Assembly: GCF_001655005.1 (NCBI RefSeq) | Contig: NZ_LXET01000041.1 | Span: 124,001 to 188,000 of the forward strand | From: Hafnia paralvei ATCC 29927 | GTDB taxonomy: Bacteria; Pseudomonadota; Gammaproteobacteria; Enterobacterales; Enterobacteriaceae | Reading direction: 5' to 3' | Length of the DNA: 64,000 nt | In this document: positions 26,209-35,169 of the stretch, in pieces | Numbering within the stretch: the first letter of the stretch is position 1 | How the letters are laid out: each line of letters opens with the position of its first letter | Translations under genes and position numbers: made by a program | The notes under the pieces: generated by a model | Database searches by the model: none | Told to the model about the DNA's origin: nothing | The model's input: only the letters and a program-made list of their open reading frames with translations

Positions 26209-27747
26209 TTAGACCACAACGTTTCTTGTAAAATCTCGCACACGAAAACCGAGCAGCGCTAACGCCGCAAAATAGGAACCAGCCCCTACCACCACAACCA
26301 GCAATAGCCGCAGAATGCGCATCAGCATATTGCCAGTGTCCCATGCAGGCATGAACCACATCATTCCAATGAGCACCGCCGCCATGACAACGACCGCAAT
26401 CACGAGCTTAGTCAGGAATAGCACCCAACCAGTCTGCGGTATATACATCTTTTGCTTACGCAGTTGCCAGTAGAGCAAGCCCGCATTAAGACATGCCGCC
26501 AGCCCGATAGAAAGTGACAGTCCAGCATGTTTAAATGGCCCGATAAAAGCTAAGTTCATTAATTGAGTCATAATCAACGAGGCTATTGCGATTTTTACCG
26601 GCGTTCTAATGTTCTGATGTGAGTAAAAGCCCGGAGCTAGAACCTTCACCAAAATAATCCCCATCAAACCGACGGAGTAGGCAATCAAAGCCCGCTGAGT
26701 CATCTCAGTATCAAAGGCCGTGAACTGACCATACTGGAACAGGGATGCGATCAAGGGTTTGGATAAAATCCCCAAAGCCACCGTACTTGGCAATGCCAGA
26801 ACAAAGCACAGGCGTAACCCCCAATCCATCAAACGAGAATAATCGTCTAAGCGACCGCTAGAAACGCTTTTTGCCAGCGAAGGCAGCAAAATAGTGCCTA
26901 AAGCAACACCGAGAACACCTGATGGAAATTCCATCATACGATCGGCGTAGTACATCCATGAAACTGAGCCAGACACCAAAAATGAAGCAAAAATGGTGTT
27001 TATGATTAAGGATATTTGGCTGACTGAGACACCAATAATCGCTGGCCCCATCAATCTCATCACTCGCCAAACGCCAGCATCGCGAAGATTGATTCGCGGT
27101 AATACCAACATGCCAATTTTTTTCAAATGTGGCAGTTGGTAAGCCAATTGCAGCACGCCACCCACGGTCACTGCCCAAGCTAAAGCCATAATCGGCGGAT
27201 TAAAATAAGGAGCGGCAAACAACGAGAAGCCAATCATGCTGAGATTTAAAAACGTGGGTGCAAAAGCAGGTACAGAGAATCTGTTCCACGTGTTAAGCAC
27301 TGCCCCCGCTAAGGAAGCTAAAGAGATAAGCAAAATATAAGGGAAAGTAATACGCAGCAACGAAGCGGTGAGCTCAAACTTGTCAGGATCGCGGAGAAAT
27401 CCAGGAGACGTTGCCCAAATCACCCACGGGGCAGCAATCATCCCAAGGACAGTGACTAAGGCTAACACCAGCGTCAACATTCCACTGACGTAAGCGACAA
27501 AAGTACGCGTAGCCTCTTCGCCCTGCTGGCTTTTGTACTCTGCCAAAATGGGGACGAAAGCCTGAGAGAAGGCGCCTTCTGCGAAAATACGCCTCAATAG
27601 ATTAGGCAGTTTAAAGGCAACAAAAAAGGCATCTGTCGCCACGCCTGCGCCGAAAATTCGCGCCACAAGCGCATCCCGCGCAAATCCCAACACGCGCGAG
27701 AACATGGTCATCGAGCTGACCGCCGCCAGTGATTTTAATAAATTCAT
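26209..27747 (-). CDS. murJ: Lipid II flippase MurJ
   Basis: A 512-aa MOP-exporter-superfamily membrane protein with 14 predicted helices. It flips undecaprenyl-PP-linked peptidoglycan precursor across the inner membrane. The N-terminus MNLLKSLAAVSSMTMFSRVL and the segments GFARDALVARIFGAG (conserved Arg residues of the central cavity) and FRRIFAEGAFSQAFVPILAEY (in part) are typical. In E. coli it neighbours mviM, as here. Essential in most enterobacteria; no damage is visible. Confidence 0.97.
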   Translation of the reverse strand: MNLLKSLAAVSSMTMFSRVLGFARDALVARIFGAGVATDAFFVAFKLPNLLRRIFAEGAFSQAFVPILAEYKSQQGEEATRTFVAYVSGMLTLVLALVTVLGMIAAPWVIWATSPGFLRDPDKFELTASLLRITFPYILLISLASLAGAVLNTWNRFSVPAFAPTFLNLSMIGFSLFAAPYFNPPIMALAWAVTVGGVLQLAYQLPHLKKIGMLVLPRINLRDAGVWRVMRLMGPAIIGVSVSQISLIINTIFASFLVSGSVSWMYYADRMMEFPSGVLGVALGTILLPSLAKSVSSGRLDDYSRLMDWGLRLCFVLALPSTVALGILSKPLIASLFQYGQFTAFDTEMTQRALIAYSVGLMGIILVKVLAPGFYSHQNIRTPVKIAIASLIMTQLMNLAFIGPFKHAGLSLSIGLAACLNAGLLYWQLRKQKMYIPQTGWVLFLTKLVIAVVVMAAVLIGMMWFMPAWDTGNMLMRILRLLLVVVVGAGSYFAALALLGFRVRDFTRNVVV

Positions 27748-27890
27748 GAGTTAGTTTTTTCAACGGTTGCAACCCCTGCAGGTTCACAGCAAGGGCGATT
27801 AAGGAGCACTAGTCTACTTATCTGTGGCGGAAGATCTAGCCGGAGATGTTACAAACCAATAGAACACTGACTAAAAATCAACGATTAGCC

Positions 27891-28802
27891 CTACTGAGAA
27901 AGCAAACTTTCTACTATTCGTTGAGCGGCAATAGCCTGTTCTCCCGACGTTAACGGTGCCGTCTGATTTTCAACACAATCGATAAAGTGATTCACCGCCC
28001 CGACAAAACCGCGCTGCTCCAACGTAGACTGCCAGCTAGGAATGGGGGATTCGCTAAGCACGGTATCACGCTCAATACTAAGGCTACGCAAATCCTGCGC
28101 ATCATAGATCGCGCCAGAGGTAACCACCTGCATAACCTCACGCTGCGAGCCCGCGGCACGATGCATTGACGTCGTTATCTGAGTCTGACCCGCGCTAAAA
28201 TGGTGCTCGGCATAAATCATCTGCCCGACATCATTGGTATGCAGAATCCCCGATTTCAGCTTCAGATTTCTACCACTCATCCAGAGCGCGGTATCAATGA
28301 CGTGAAGATAGTCGTCCAACAAGGTAAAACGCACATCTTTAGGACCAATATTTTGATGGCGGTGTTTATCCATGCGGATCGATGCCACGTTATGCGCCTG
28401 CTGTTTGATTTGCATATAACGCGGCGCGAAACGGCGGTTGAAGCCCACCATTAAACGACAGTTTTGCTGTTCGGCCAGCGCAATCAGTTGTTCTGCTTGC
28501 GCGATCGTTTCCGCCAATGGCTTATCGACATAAACGTGCTTACCACGCTGTAAAAGATCGCTAACCACCTCGAAATGCGTATTCGTGCTGCTATGCACAA
28601 ACAGTGCATCACACTGCTGAGCCAGCTCATCCAAACGAGCAAAAGCCTGCATGCGATAGCGGTCACACACGGCTTGTGCTTTGCTTAGCGTCGGAGAAAA
28701 ACCGCCCACTAACTCCCAGCGTTCGGCCTGGCTGAAAATAGGTAAATAAGCCTTTTGAGCGATCCCCCCCAGCCCCACAACGCCAATCCGTAATTTGGTC
28801 AT
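27891..28802 (-). CDS. mviM: Gfo/Idh/MocA-family oxidoreductase MviM (YceM)
   Basis: A 303-aa NAD(P)-dependent oxidoreductase, substrate unknown. The start at 28802 gives MTKLRIGVVGLGGIAQKAYL with an AAGGGA site upstream; the seven codons before it are non-conserved. It has the Rossmann motif GLGGIA (near residue 10) and the family catalytic signature VDKPLAET with its lysine. It lies ten bases downstream of yceH, so the two are probably co-transcribed. Confidence 0.93.
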   Translation of the reverse strand: MTKLRIGVVGLGGIAQKAYLPIFSQAERWELVGGFSPTLSKAQAVCDRYRMQAFARLDELAQQCDALFVHSSTNTHFEVVSDLLQRGKHVYVDKPLAETIAQAEQLIALAEQQNCRLMVGFNRRFAPRYMQIKQQAHNVASIRMDKHRHQNIGPKDVRFTLLDDYLHVIDTALWMSGRNLKLKSGILHTNDVGQMIYAEHHFSAGQTQITTSMHRAAGSQREVMQVVTSGAIYDAQDLRSLSIERDTVLSESPIPSWQSTLEQRGFVGAVNHFIDCVENQTAPLTSGEQAIAAQRIVESLLSQ

Positions 28803-28812
28803 AGAAGATCCC

Positions 28813-29469
28813 TTAATCTGCAAGGTGAGCCAATAGGCTATCTACGCGCGCTTTGAGCTCGGCCACTTCGGCTTCTAACGAGGCAACGCGTTCAGCCAAC
28901 GAATCATCACCCAGCGTAGCCATTAAGTTGTCTGTCGCAGAGGTGGCTACATTTTCTACTTCGCCGCTAAACAGATGCGCATAGCGGCTTTCTCGCTTAC
29001 CCGCTTCGCGTTGCAAACGAACGACAAATGGCCCATCCTCACGCGCCGCCAGCTCATTCAACACCTGTTCTACCTGAGTCACATCGCTAAACTCATACAG
29101 GCGATTGGTACGCGTACGAAGCTCCCCCGGCGTTTGCGGTCCGCGCAGCAGCAAGCAACACACCACGGCCACTTCAGCCTCAGAGAATTTCAGATTACCA
29201 AACTCAGAGTTACAAAACCGATGCTCATATTTCATCACTCGGCTGCCGGGAATGCTCAGCGAGCGCACTTGATGCTTTTTCATCAGCATATCCAACGTCG
29301 ACTGAACGTCAGACTCACTCAATTCAAGCACCGGATCTCGGTTGGTTTTCTGATTGCACGCCGTGGTCAAGCCATTGAGAGAAAGCGGATATTGATCGGG
29401 CGTGGTGACCTGTTTTTCCAAAAAACAGCCAATAACGCGAGCTTCGAGCGGAGATAATGGATTCTTCAT
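28813..29469 (-). CDS. yceH: YceH, DUF480 winged-helix family protein
   Basis: A 218-aa DUF480 protein with two predicted winged-helix domains (PLSPLEARVIGCFLEKQ opening; RGPQTPGELRTRTNRLY) and a C-terminal coiled coil (LAERVASLEAEVAELKARV). The domains suggest nucleic-acid binding, but the function is unknown. It sits ten bases before mviM, as in E. coli. Confidence 0.94.
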   Translation of the reverse strand: MKNPLSPLEARVIGCFLEKQVTTPDQYPLSLNGLTTACNQKTNRDPVLELSESDVQSTLDMLMKKHQVRSLSIPGSRVMKYEHRFCNSEFGNLKFSEAEVAVVCCLLLRGPQTPGELRTRTNRLYEFSDVTQVEQVLNELAAREDGPFVVRLQREAGKRESRYAHLFSGEVENVATSATDNLMATLGDDSLAERVASLEAEVAELKARVDSLLAHLAD

Positions 29470-29509
29470 GGGTTTACTATCCTTTTGTACATGAATTGTA
29501 CGAGACTCA

Positions 29510-30094
29510 CTAACGCGGAGCTGTCCATTCCTGATTAATCAGCGCAGTCAACACGTGATCCTGCCACTTACCGTTAATCAGCAGATAATCTTTGGCGTAA
29601 CCTTCTTTTTCAAATCCCATACGTTTAAGCAACGCACCACTACGCTGATTATGTGGCATATAGTTCGCCATAATACGGTGCATGCGCTGCTGGCGGAACA
29701 TATAACGAATCGCCGCCTGCGCACCTTCATACATCAGTCCCTGCCCTTGCCATTTCTCGCCCAAGGAATAGCCGAGATAACAGGCATGAAAAGAGCCGCG
29801 CAGCACATTGCTAAAATTAGCCACGCCACGAACCTCATTTTCATTCTGATCGAGCAGCAAAAAATAGTAGGCACTGCCTTGTTTTTGTAATTCATTAATC
29901 AGCCCGAGTCGGGCTTGCCATCCAGAAGGATAACAGTGGCTTTCATCTCGCACTGGCTCCCACGGTTTCAGGAACTCACGATTCTCTGCGTAATAGTCTG
30001 CCAAGCGATATGCATCGCGGTCATGAACCAAACGCACCACCATCCTATCGGTGATTAAACGAACTTTTGGACCGCTATTGTGATAGCCAAACAT
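29510..30094 (-). CDS. rimJ: Ribosomal-protein S5 alanine N-acetyltransferase RimJ
   Basis: A 194-aa GNAT acetyltransferase that acetylates the N-terminal Ala of ribosomal protein S5. The acetyl-CoA loop region GYSLGEKWQGQGLMYEGA and ANYMPHNQRSGALLKRMGFEKEG are clear. Length matches the E. coli enzyme. It is first in the leftward rimJ-yceH-mviM cluster, with 40 bp to yceH, and divergent from mdtH. Confidence 0.96.
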   Translation of the reverse strand: MFGYHNSGPKVRLITDRMVVRLVHDRDAYRLADYYAENREFLKPWEPVRDESHCYPSGWQARLGLINELQKQGSAYYFLLLDQNENEVRGVANFSNVLRGSFHACYLGYSLGEKWQGQGLMYEGAQAAIRYMFRQQRMHRIMANYMPHNQRSGALLKRMGFEKEGYAKDYLLINGKWQDHVLTALINQEWTAPR

Positions 30095-30387
30095 CTATCC
30101 TCCAGCATCACGCAAAAAATATTCATTACACATCACTATAACCGCTCTTTCTATCGTGGGTAAAACCTCCACTGTTGCTAAATTGCTCACTTAGATAGGA
30201 TTAATCGCTTTTTATTACGTTTTTGTTGTCCAGTTAACGGTTGAAGCCTCGTGCCTCATAATCAAAAGCATTACTCCACGTACTATTTACGAAAAAATAT
30301 TATTAATCAGCACTATACCCACGCTAAAAATGGGTAGAAAATGAACGGGTAAATCCCTCCCTTTCTTTTTTTCGCTGATGGTGAAAC

Positions 30388-31593
30388 ATGTCGCTGGTAT
30401 CGCAAGCTAGGAGCTTGGGTAAGTACTTCTTATTACTAGATAATCTGCTGGTTGTCCTGGGTTTTTTTGTCGTATTCCCTCTGATTTCAATTCGTTTTGT
30501 TGACCAGCTTGGCTGGGCTGCCGTGGTCGTAGGTGCAGCGTTGGGATTACGCCAGCTTATACAGCAAGGGTTAGGGATTTTCGGTGGTGCCATCGCCGAC
30601 CGTTTTGGTGCCAAACCGATGATTGTTATTGGTATGCTGCTGCGTGCTGCAGGTTTTGCATCGATGGCCGTTGCCAGCGAACCGTGGATTTTGTGGCTAT
30701 CCTGCGCGCTTTCTGCGCTCGGCGGTACGCTGTTTGATCCTCCTCGTACCGCGTTGGTGATTAAACTCACTCGCCCGCACGAGCGTAGCCGTTTCTATTC
30801 GTTGCTGATGATGCAGGACAGTGCCGGAGCGGTCGTAGGCGCGTTGATTGGTAGCTGGCTGCTGCAATATGATTTCCATTATGTTTGTTGGGTCGGTGCG
30901 GCCATTTTTGTACTGGCAGCCCTATGTAACGCATGGCTATTGCCGGCCTATCGTATCTCTACCGTACGTGCGCCAATCAAAGAAGGCATGATGCGCGTTA
31001 TTCGCGATCGTCGTTTTCTACTCTATGTTTTGACGCTAACGGGCTATTACATGCTGGCAGTGCAGGTGATGTTGATGCTGCCAATTATGGTTAACGAAAT
31101 AGCGGGTACACCAACCGCCGTGAAATGGATGTATGCCATAGAAGCGACGCTATCACTGACGCTGCTCTATCCTATTGCTCGCTGGAGCGAAAAACATTTT
31201 CGTCTTGAGACTCGGTTGATGTTTGGCCTGCTTATCATGACGATCAGCATGTTTCCCGTTGGTCTCGCCACTGAAATTCGCACGCTGTTCATTTTGATTT
31301 GCTGCTTCTACTTCGGTTCTATTATCGCAGAGCCAGCCCGCGAAACCCTCAGCGCATCGCTGGCCGATCCGCGCGCACGGGGGAGCTACATGGGCTTTAG
31401 TCGCTTAGGTCTAGCGCTCGGTGGCGCTATTGGGTATACCGGCGGCGGTTGGATGTATGATACAGGGCAAGCGCTAGGTACGCCGGAGCTGCCGTGGTTC
31501 TTACTCGGCGTGGTCGGTTTAATGACGCTGGCATTACTTTACTGGCAATTCAATCAGCGCCGCATTGCTCCCGCAGTATTAGGGGGTGGTTGA
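30388..31593 (+). CDS. mdtH: MFS multidrug efflux transporter MdtH
   Basis: A 401-aa major-facilitator transporter with 12 predicted helices, homologous to E. coli MdtH, which confers modest fluoroquinolone resistance when overexpressed. MFS motif A is visible as GAIADRFGAKPMI. N-terminus MSLVSQARSLGKYFLLLDNL matches the family, and rimJ lies divergent as in E. coli. There is nothing to show an altered substrate range. Confidence 0.95.
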   Translation: MSLVSQARSLGKYFLLLDNLLVVLGFFVVFPLISIRFVDQLGWAAVVVGAALGLRQLIQQGLGIFGGAIADRFGAKPMIVIGMLLRAAGFASMAVASEPWILWLSCALSALGGTLFDPPRTALVIKLTRPHERSRFYSLLMMQDSAGAVVGALIGSWLLQYDFHYVCWVGAAIFVLAALCNAWLLPAYRISTVRAPIKEGMMRVIRDRRFLLYVLTLTGYYMLAVQVMLMLPIMVNEIAGTPTAVKWMYAIEATLSLTLLYPIARWSEKHFRLETRLMFGLLIMTISMFPVGLATEIRTLFILICCFYFGSIIAEPARETLSASLADPRARGSYMGFSRLGLALGGAIGYTGGGWMYDTGQALGTPELPWFLLGVVGLMTLALLYWQFNQRRIAPAVLGGG

Positions 31594-31816
31594 CCCCTTC
31601 CCTTTGGCCATTAACCGCGTTCTGAATTTTAGTCATTATCCGATTTAGAACGCGGTTTAATCCGTCTAAATTGCGCTAATCGCTTCACGCATCCATACAT
31701 TAATTTAGCCTTAGCAAGTGAAGTGTTTCCCCTGCCCGCTGCAGTGTTAACAGGATGAAACAGAACGTCTCTTTTTATGCGAGGTTAATCTATGTCACAA
31801 TCATCGTCATAGATTT

Positions 31817-31924
31817 TATACCCATCATACTTCAAGCTGCATGTGCTTTGGCTGGTCAAATTCGCGCCTGACAAATTTGTCACCAACTTGCCGCTTCAAT
31901 GCAACTCGAATTATTTAGAGTATA
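31817..31924. repeat. Dispersed enterobacterial palindromic repeat (about 108 bp)
   Basis: Left end TATACCCATCATACTTCAAG and right end CTCGAATTATTTAGAGTATA are imperfect inverted repeats enclosing a CTTCAATGCAACTCGAATTA-type core. Elements with such ends (ACTTCAAG-TTGCA...TGCAACTCGAATTAT) are common in Serratia, Yersinia, Hafnia and relatives; that is from memory. It lies in the 378-bp mdtH-yceB gap and ends about 47 bases before yceB; the rest of the gap shows nothing else. Confidence 0.7.
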
Positions 31925-31971
31925 GTTTTTTAATTAGCACGCTTATTTTCGGTATTAAGAGGTCAGATAGT

Positions 31972-32535
31972 ATGAAAAAGGTTATTTATCTCGCAGGGAT
32001 CGTTGCTGCCGGGCTGGTATTGTCGGCCTGTAATAAGCTGACCCAATACACAATTACCGAGCAGGATATGAATCAGTACCTGCAAAAGTATAATAATTTC
32101 CAAAAACAAATTGGAATTTCAGGCTTGGTGAATGCGGATATCACCGTCGATCAATTGAGCAGTCAAATTGGCCGTACCGACCCCAATAAAATTACGTTAA
32201 CCGGTCATGCAAAAGTCAATATCAGCTCGATTCTCGGCCCACAAACCAGTGATATGCAAATCACACTTCAAGCGCAGCCCGTATACAACGCTGAGCAAGG
32301 TGCGATTTTCCTACGCGATATGGAATTAACTGATTACACGGTTAAACCTGAAAAAATGTCTGGCGTGATGAAGGCCGTCGTGCCCTATTTAAATCAGTCA
32401 CTGAAAACATATTTCAACGAAAAAGCTGTATATACGCTAGATCCTAATAAGAGCGAAAAAGAAGCCTTAGCGAAAAAGTTAGCCAAAGGCATCGAAATTA
32501 AACCAGGTGAAGTCATTATTCCCTTTACAGACTAA
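31972..32535 (+). CDS. yceB: Outer-membrane-type lipoprotein YceB
   Basis: A 187-aa lipoprotein (DUF1439). The start at 31972 has AAGAGG upstream and gives a signal ending in lipobox LSAC with the acylated cysteine C20. Asn follows the cysteine, so outer-membrane sorting is likely. The mature part resembles lipid-binding BPI/SMP-like folds in known family structures; function unknown. The longer frame from 31843 runs through the repeat and is rejected. Confidence 0.93.
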   Translation: MKKVIYLAGIVAAGLVLSACNKLTQYTITEQDMNQYLQKYNNFQKQIGISGLVNADITVDQLSSQIGRTDPNKITLTGHAKVNISSILGPQTSDMQITLQAQPVYNAEQGAIFLRDMELTDYTVKPEKMSGVMKAVVPYLNQSLKTYFNEKAVYTLDPNKSEKEALAKKLAKGIEIKPGEVIIPFTD

Positions 32536-32563
32536 TTATTTGTTAGTCTTTATCTGACGCGAT

Positions 32564-32600
32564 AAAAAAAGCCTGTTCTCATCATGAGCACAGGCTTTTA
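32564..32600. terminator. Terminator between yceB and ycdY
   Basis: AAAAAAAGCCTGTtCTC-atcat-GAGcACAGGCTTTTA, suited to both the rightward yceB and leftward ycdY transcripts. Confidence 0.85.
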
Positions 32601-32628
32601 TTTATTCAGACCCCAACCGGAGGCTCGA

Positions 32629-33207
32629 CTATTCTGCGTCGTTTTCTTCTGCAGAATCGACACTTTCAGACAGTTCATCCCACATTGCTTGCACGGCTTC
32701 ACGGGTCAGTTCAGCCAGCGTACGATAAAACGCCGTGGTTGAATGTGCTTCAACCTTACCTAAAAATTTACCGCACCACGGCAAGAGATACTCATCAAAC
32801 AGCGTGATTTGCGCCTGCACTTCATCTTCTGCTGACTGATCTTCCAGCCATGAGGCTGCCAGCAATAGTTGACCAAATGAATCTGATGCCTGCTCACCCA
32901 ATGGCATTCCACGCTGGGTCAAAAAGTCACGAACGTCTTGTTCGCTGGCATTTTCCTGATAGTCACTGCGGTGAAGATCGACGGAAGCCTCGTCACCAAT
33001 AAACATGGCGGCATAGTCTGCACTCAGAGCAGCACGATCTTTAGCCGCCGCTTGCAAGCGGGTCAACAACGCATCTTGCTCGATAGGCCAAAACTGTTGC
33101 AGCTTGCCCTGTGCCATCAGGTCAAAGACCGGGGTCAATAATGCGTCTTGCGGCTGACGGGAAAATAAACTGCCTAGTAAACGGCAAATAATAGAAAAAT
33201 CGTTCAT
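32629..33207 (-). CDS. ycdY: YcdY, TorD/DmsD-family chaperone
   Basis: A 192-aa all-helical TorD-family protein, with the family loop region (EASVDLHRSDYQ) between two helical halves. In E. coli YcdY assists zinc-dependent activity of its neighbour YcdX. The same pairing occurs here: ycdX lies 79 bp upstream on the same strand. The C-terminus is notably acidic (ESVDSAEENDAE). Confidence 0.92.
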   Translation of the reverse strand: MNDFSIICRLLGSLFSRQPQDALLTPVFDLMAQGKLQQFWPIEQDALLTRLQAAAKDRAALSADYAAMFIGDEASVDLHRSDYQENASEQDVRDFLTQRGMPLGEQASDSFGQLLLAASWLEDQSAEDEVQAQITLFDEYLLPWCGKFLGKVEAHSTTAFYRTLAELTREAVQAMWDELSESVDSAEENDAE

Positions 33208-33286
33208 CTAACATCCTGAAAAATAGGGCCTGATAAGCACAGCCTAGATAGGTGACACCGTCACTTAAAACGGTTCAACCATAAAT

Positions 33287-34024
33287 TTACCAATCGGCAA
33301 GTTCGGGAATAGCACGCTTACCCCGCGCGACCAAAAAGTCGAGTAAACGCCGCGGCGATACATTCAGCACGCGCTCCTGCGGGAAGTTTACCTCATTCAT
33401 GATGCGGATACAGTGATCAAAATTTCCCAGAGAAAATGCTACGTGAGAATCAGAGCCTAAGGACAGATAGCCACCGGCGTCACGAACCGCCTCTGCAACC
33501 GCACGGCAGTTATCTTCGCTACCGATCCGAGAATGGGTAAATGAAGAGTTATTCAGCTCAAGCGCCACATTGTGTCGCGCGGCAGCTTCAGCAACGGCGC
33601 GGATATCAATGGGAAACTTGGGATTGCCGGGGTGGCTGATAATATCGGCATCACCATTTTCTATGGTGGCAATCATCGCCTGTGTATGGCTATCGCGGTC
33701 GCGCGGCGCAAAAACGGGCTCATGGAATCCGGCAATAATCAGATCCATCTCTTCGAGCATTCGGCCTGTGCAATCAATGTCGCCCTGCGTGTTTTTAATG
33801 TTAGATTCAATGCCACGCAAAATAGCAATGTCGTCCACCACGCGTGGCCAGACACGCATATTCATAAAATGCCAATAATGCGGCGCATCAGCCATATCAG
33901 GACCGTGGTCAGTGATGGCAAACAGCTTGATTCCGCATTTCTTTGCTTGAGCAATATAATCGTGGAGGGTGCTATAGGCGTGGGTGCTTGCCACGGTGTG
34001 CATATGTAAATCTACGGGATACAT
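33287..34024 (-). CDS. ycdX: PHP-family phosphatase YcdX
   Basis: A 245-aa polymerase-and-histidinol-phosphatase (PHP) enzyme that binds three metals. Metal motifs DLHMHTVAS at residues 5-13, ITDHGPDM, the HPGNP segment and the DSH near the C-terminus are all present. It hydrolyses phosphate esters, with the natural substrate unclear. It pairs with chaperone ycdY and lies downstream of ghrA in the same orientation. Confidence 0.95.
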   Translation of the reverse strand: MYPVDLHMHTVASTHAYSTLHDYIAQAKKCGIKLFAITDHGPDMADAPHYWHFMNMRVWPRVVDDIAILRGIESNIKNTQGDIDCTGRMLEEMDLIIAGFHEPVFAPRDRDSHTQAMIATIENGDADIISHPGNPKFPIDIRAVAEAAARHNVALELNNSSFTHSRIGSEDNCRAVAEAVRDAGGYLSLGSDSHVAFSLGNFDHCIRIMNEVNFPQERVLNVSPRRLLDFLVARGKRAIPELADW

Positions 34025-34176
34025 GGCTTCTCCTGTCTATAGCCTGTCAGTTTTAGTACCGACAGGCGATTCCCTATAAGGTTAGCAAATAGGCATGATT
34101 CACACAGTAATGAATCGTGCTTTTGCATTTCCCAAACCAATAGACATTGCGCTCAAATCGCAATGTCATGGGAAAA

Positions 34177-35118
34177 TTAATAACCTAAATCCATGTTAAC
34201 CACACCTTCTGGTGTCTTCCCCGCTTCAATCGCTCTGATATTTTGAGCCACATAATCCATCGCGACTTCAGGCAAAGTAATCGCGGCAATATGCGGAGTG
34301 ATGGTCACTCGCGGGTGTTTCCAGAAAGGATGTTCCGGCGCAAGCGGTTCTTTGGCAAAAACGTCGAGCGTCGCCGCGGCAACCTGCCCTGACTCCAGTG
34401 CCGCTAACAGAGCATCTTCTTTCATATGCGCGCCGCGCGCTAGGTTAATGATATACGCGCCAGCATTCAGTTGAGCAAACAAAGACCGATCGAGAATCCC
34501 CACGGTTTCAGGCGTATTCGGCAGCAGATTTATCAGCAACTGAATGCCCTGTAGGAAGGACGCAAACTGCCCTTTGCCATAGAAGCTTTTCACACCTGAA
34601 TAATGTTTCTCTGTCCGGCTCCAGCAGCGAACCTGAAGGCCAAAAGACGCCAAACGTTCAGCGACTTTACCGCCGAGAACACCGGCTCCCAAAACGCCCA
34701 CCACAAACTGAGAAGCATCATGCGGTGCCAAATATTTCCATACACCCTCGCGCTGTTGCTGCTCATACTCATCGAAGCGGCGGAAATAACGCAGTGCAAC
34801 GGCGGCGGCGTACTCTTCCATCTGCAGCGCCATGCCGGTATCTTCCAAACGCACGAGAGGTACACCGTGCGGTAACGTCCCTGGGTGCGCTCGTTCCTGA
34901 GCTAGGATCGCATCAACTCCGGCCCCCAATGCAAATACACCGCGCAAATCCTGACGACTAGCTAACATTTCAAACGGTGGTTGCCATACCAAAGCATAAT
35001 CTGCGGGCTTATCATCGCCGGGCTGCCACTGACGGATATTTGCTTCAGGTAAACGCTTACGCATACCATCCAGCCAAAGTTGCGCATTAAAAAACGGATG
35101 GTAGTAAATGATGTTCAC
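34177..35118 (-). CDS. ghrA: Glyoxylate/hydroxypyruvate reductase A
   Basis: A 313-aa D-2-hydroxyacid dehydrogenase that reduces glyoxylate or hydroxypyruvate with NADPH. It has the Rossmann motif VGVLGAGVLGGKVAERL, and the catalytic Arg (INLARGAH), Glu (FAKEPLAPEHPFW) and His (TPHIAAIT). The C-terminus ends NMDLGY, as in E. coli GhrA. It sits upstream of ycdX as in E. coli. Confidence 0.96.
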   Translation of the reverse strand: MNIIYYHPFFNAQLWLDGMRKRLPEANIRQWQPGDDKPADYALVWQPPFEMLASRQDLRGVFALGAGVDAILAQERAHPGTLPHGVPLVRLEDTGMALQMEEYAAAVALRYFRRFDEYEQQQREGVWKYLAPHDASQFVVGVLGAGVLGGKVAERLASFGLQVRCWSRTEKHYSGVKSFYGKGQFASFLQGIQLLINLLPNTPETVGILDRSLFAQLNAGAYIINLARGAHMKEDALLAALESGQVAAATLDVFAKEPLAPEHPFWKHPRVTITPHIAAITLPEVAMDYVAQNIRAIEAGKTPEGVVNMDLGY

Positions 35119-35169
35119 TTCGAGCCTCCTGTTTTTATATTCTCATGTTGTATTTGCTTTACCGATGGG

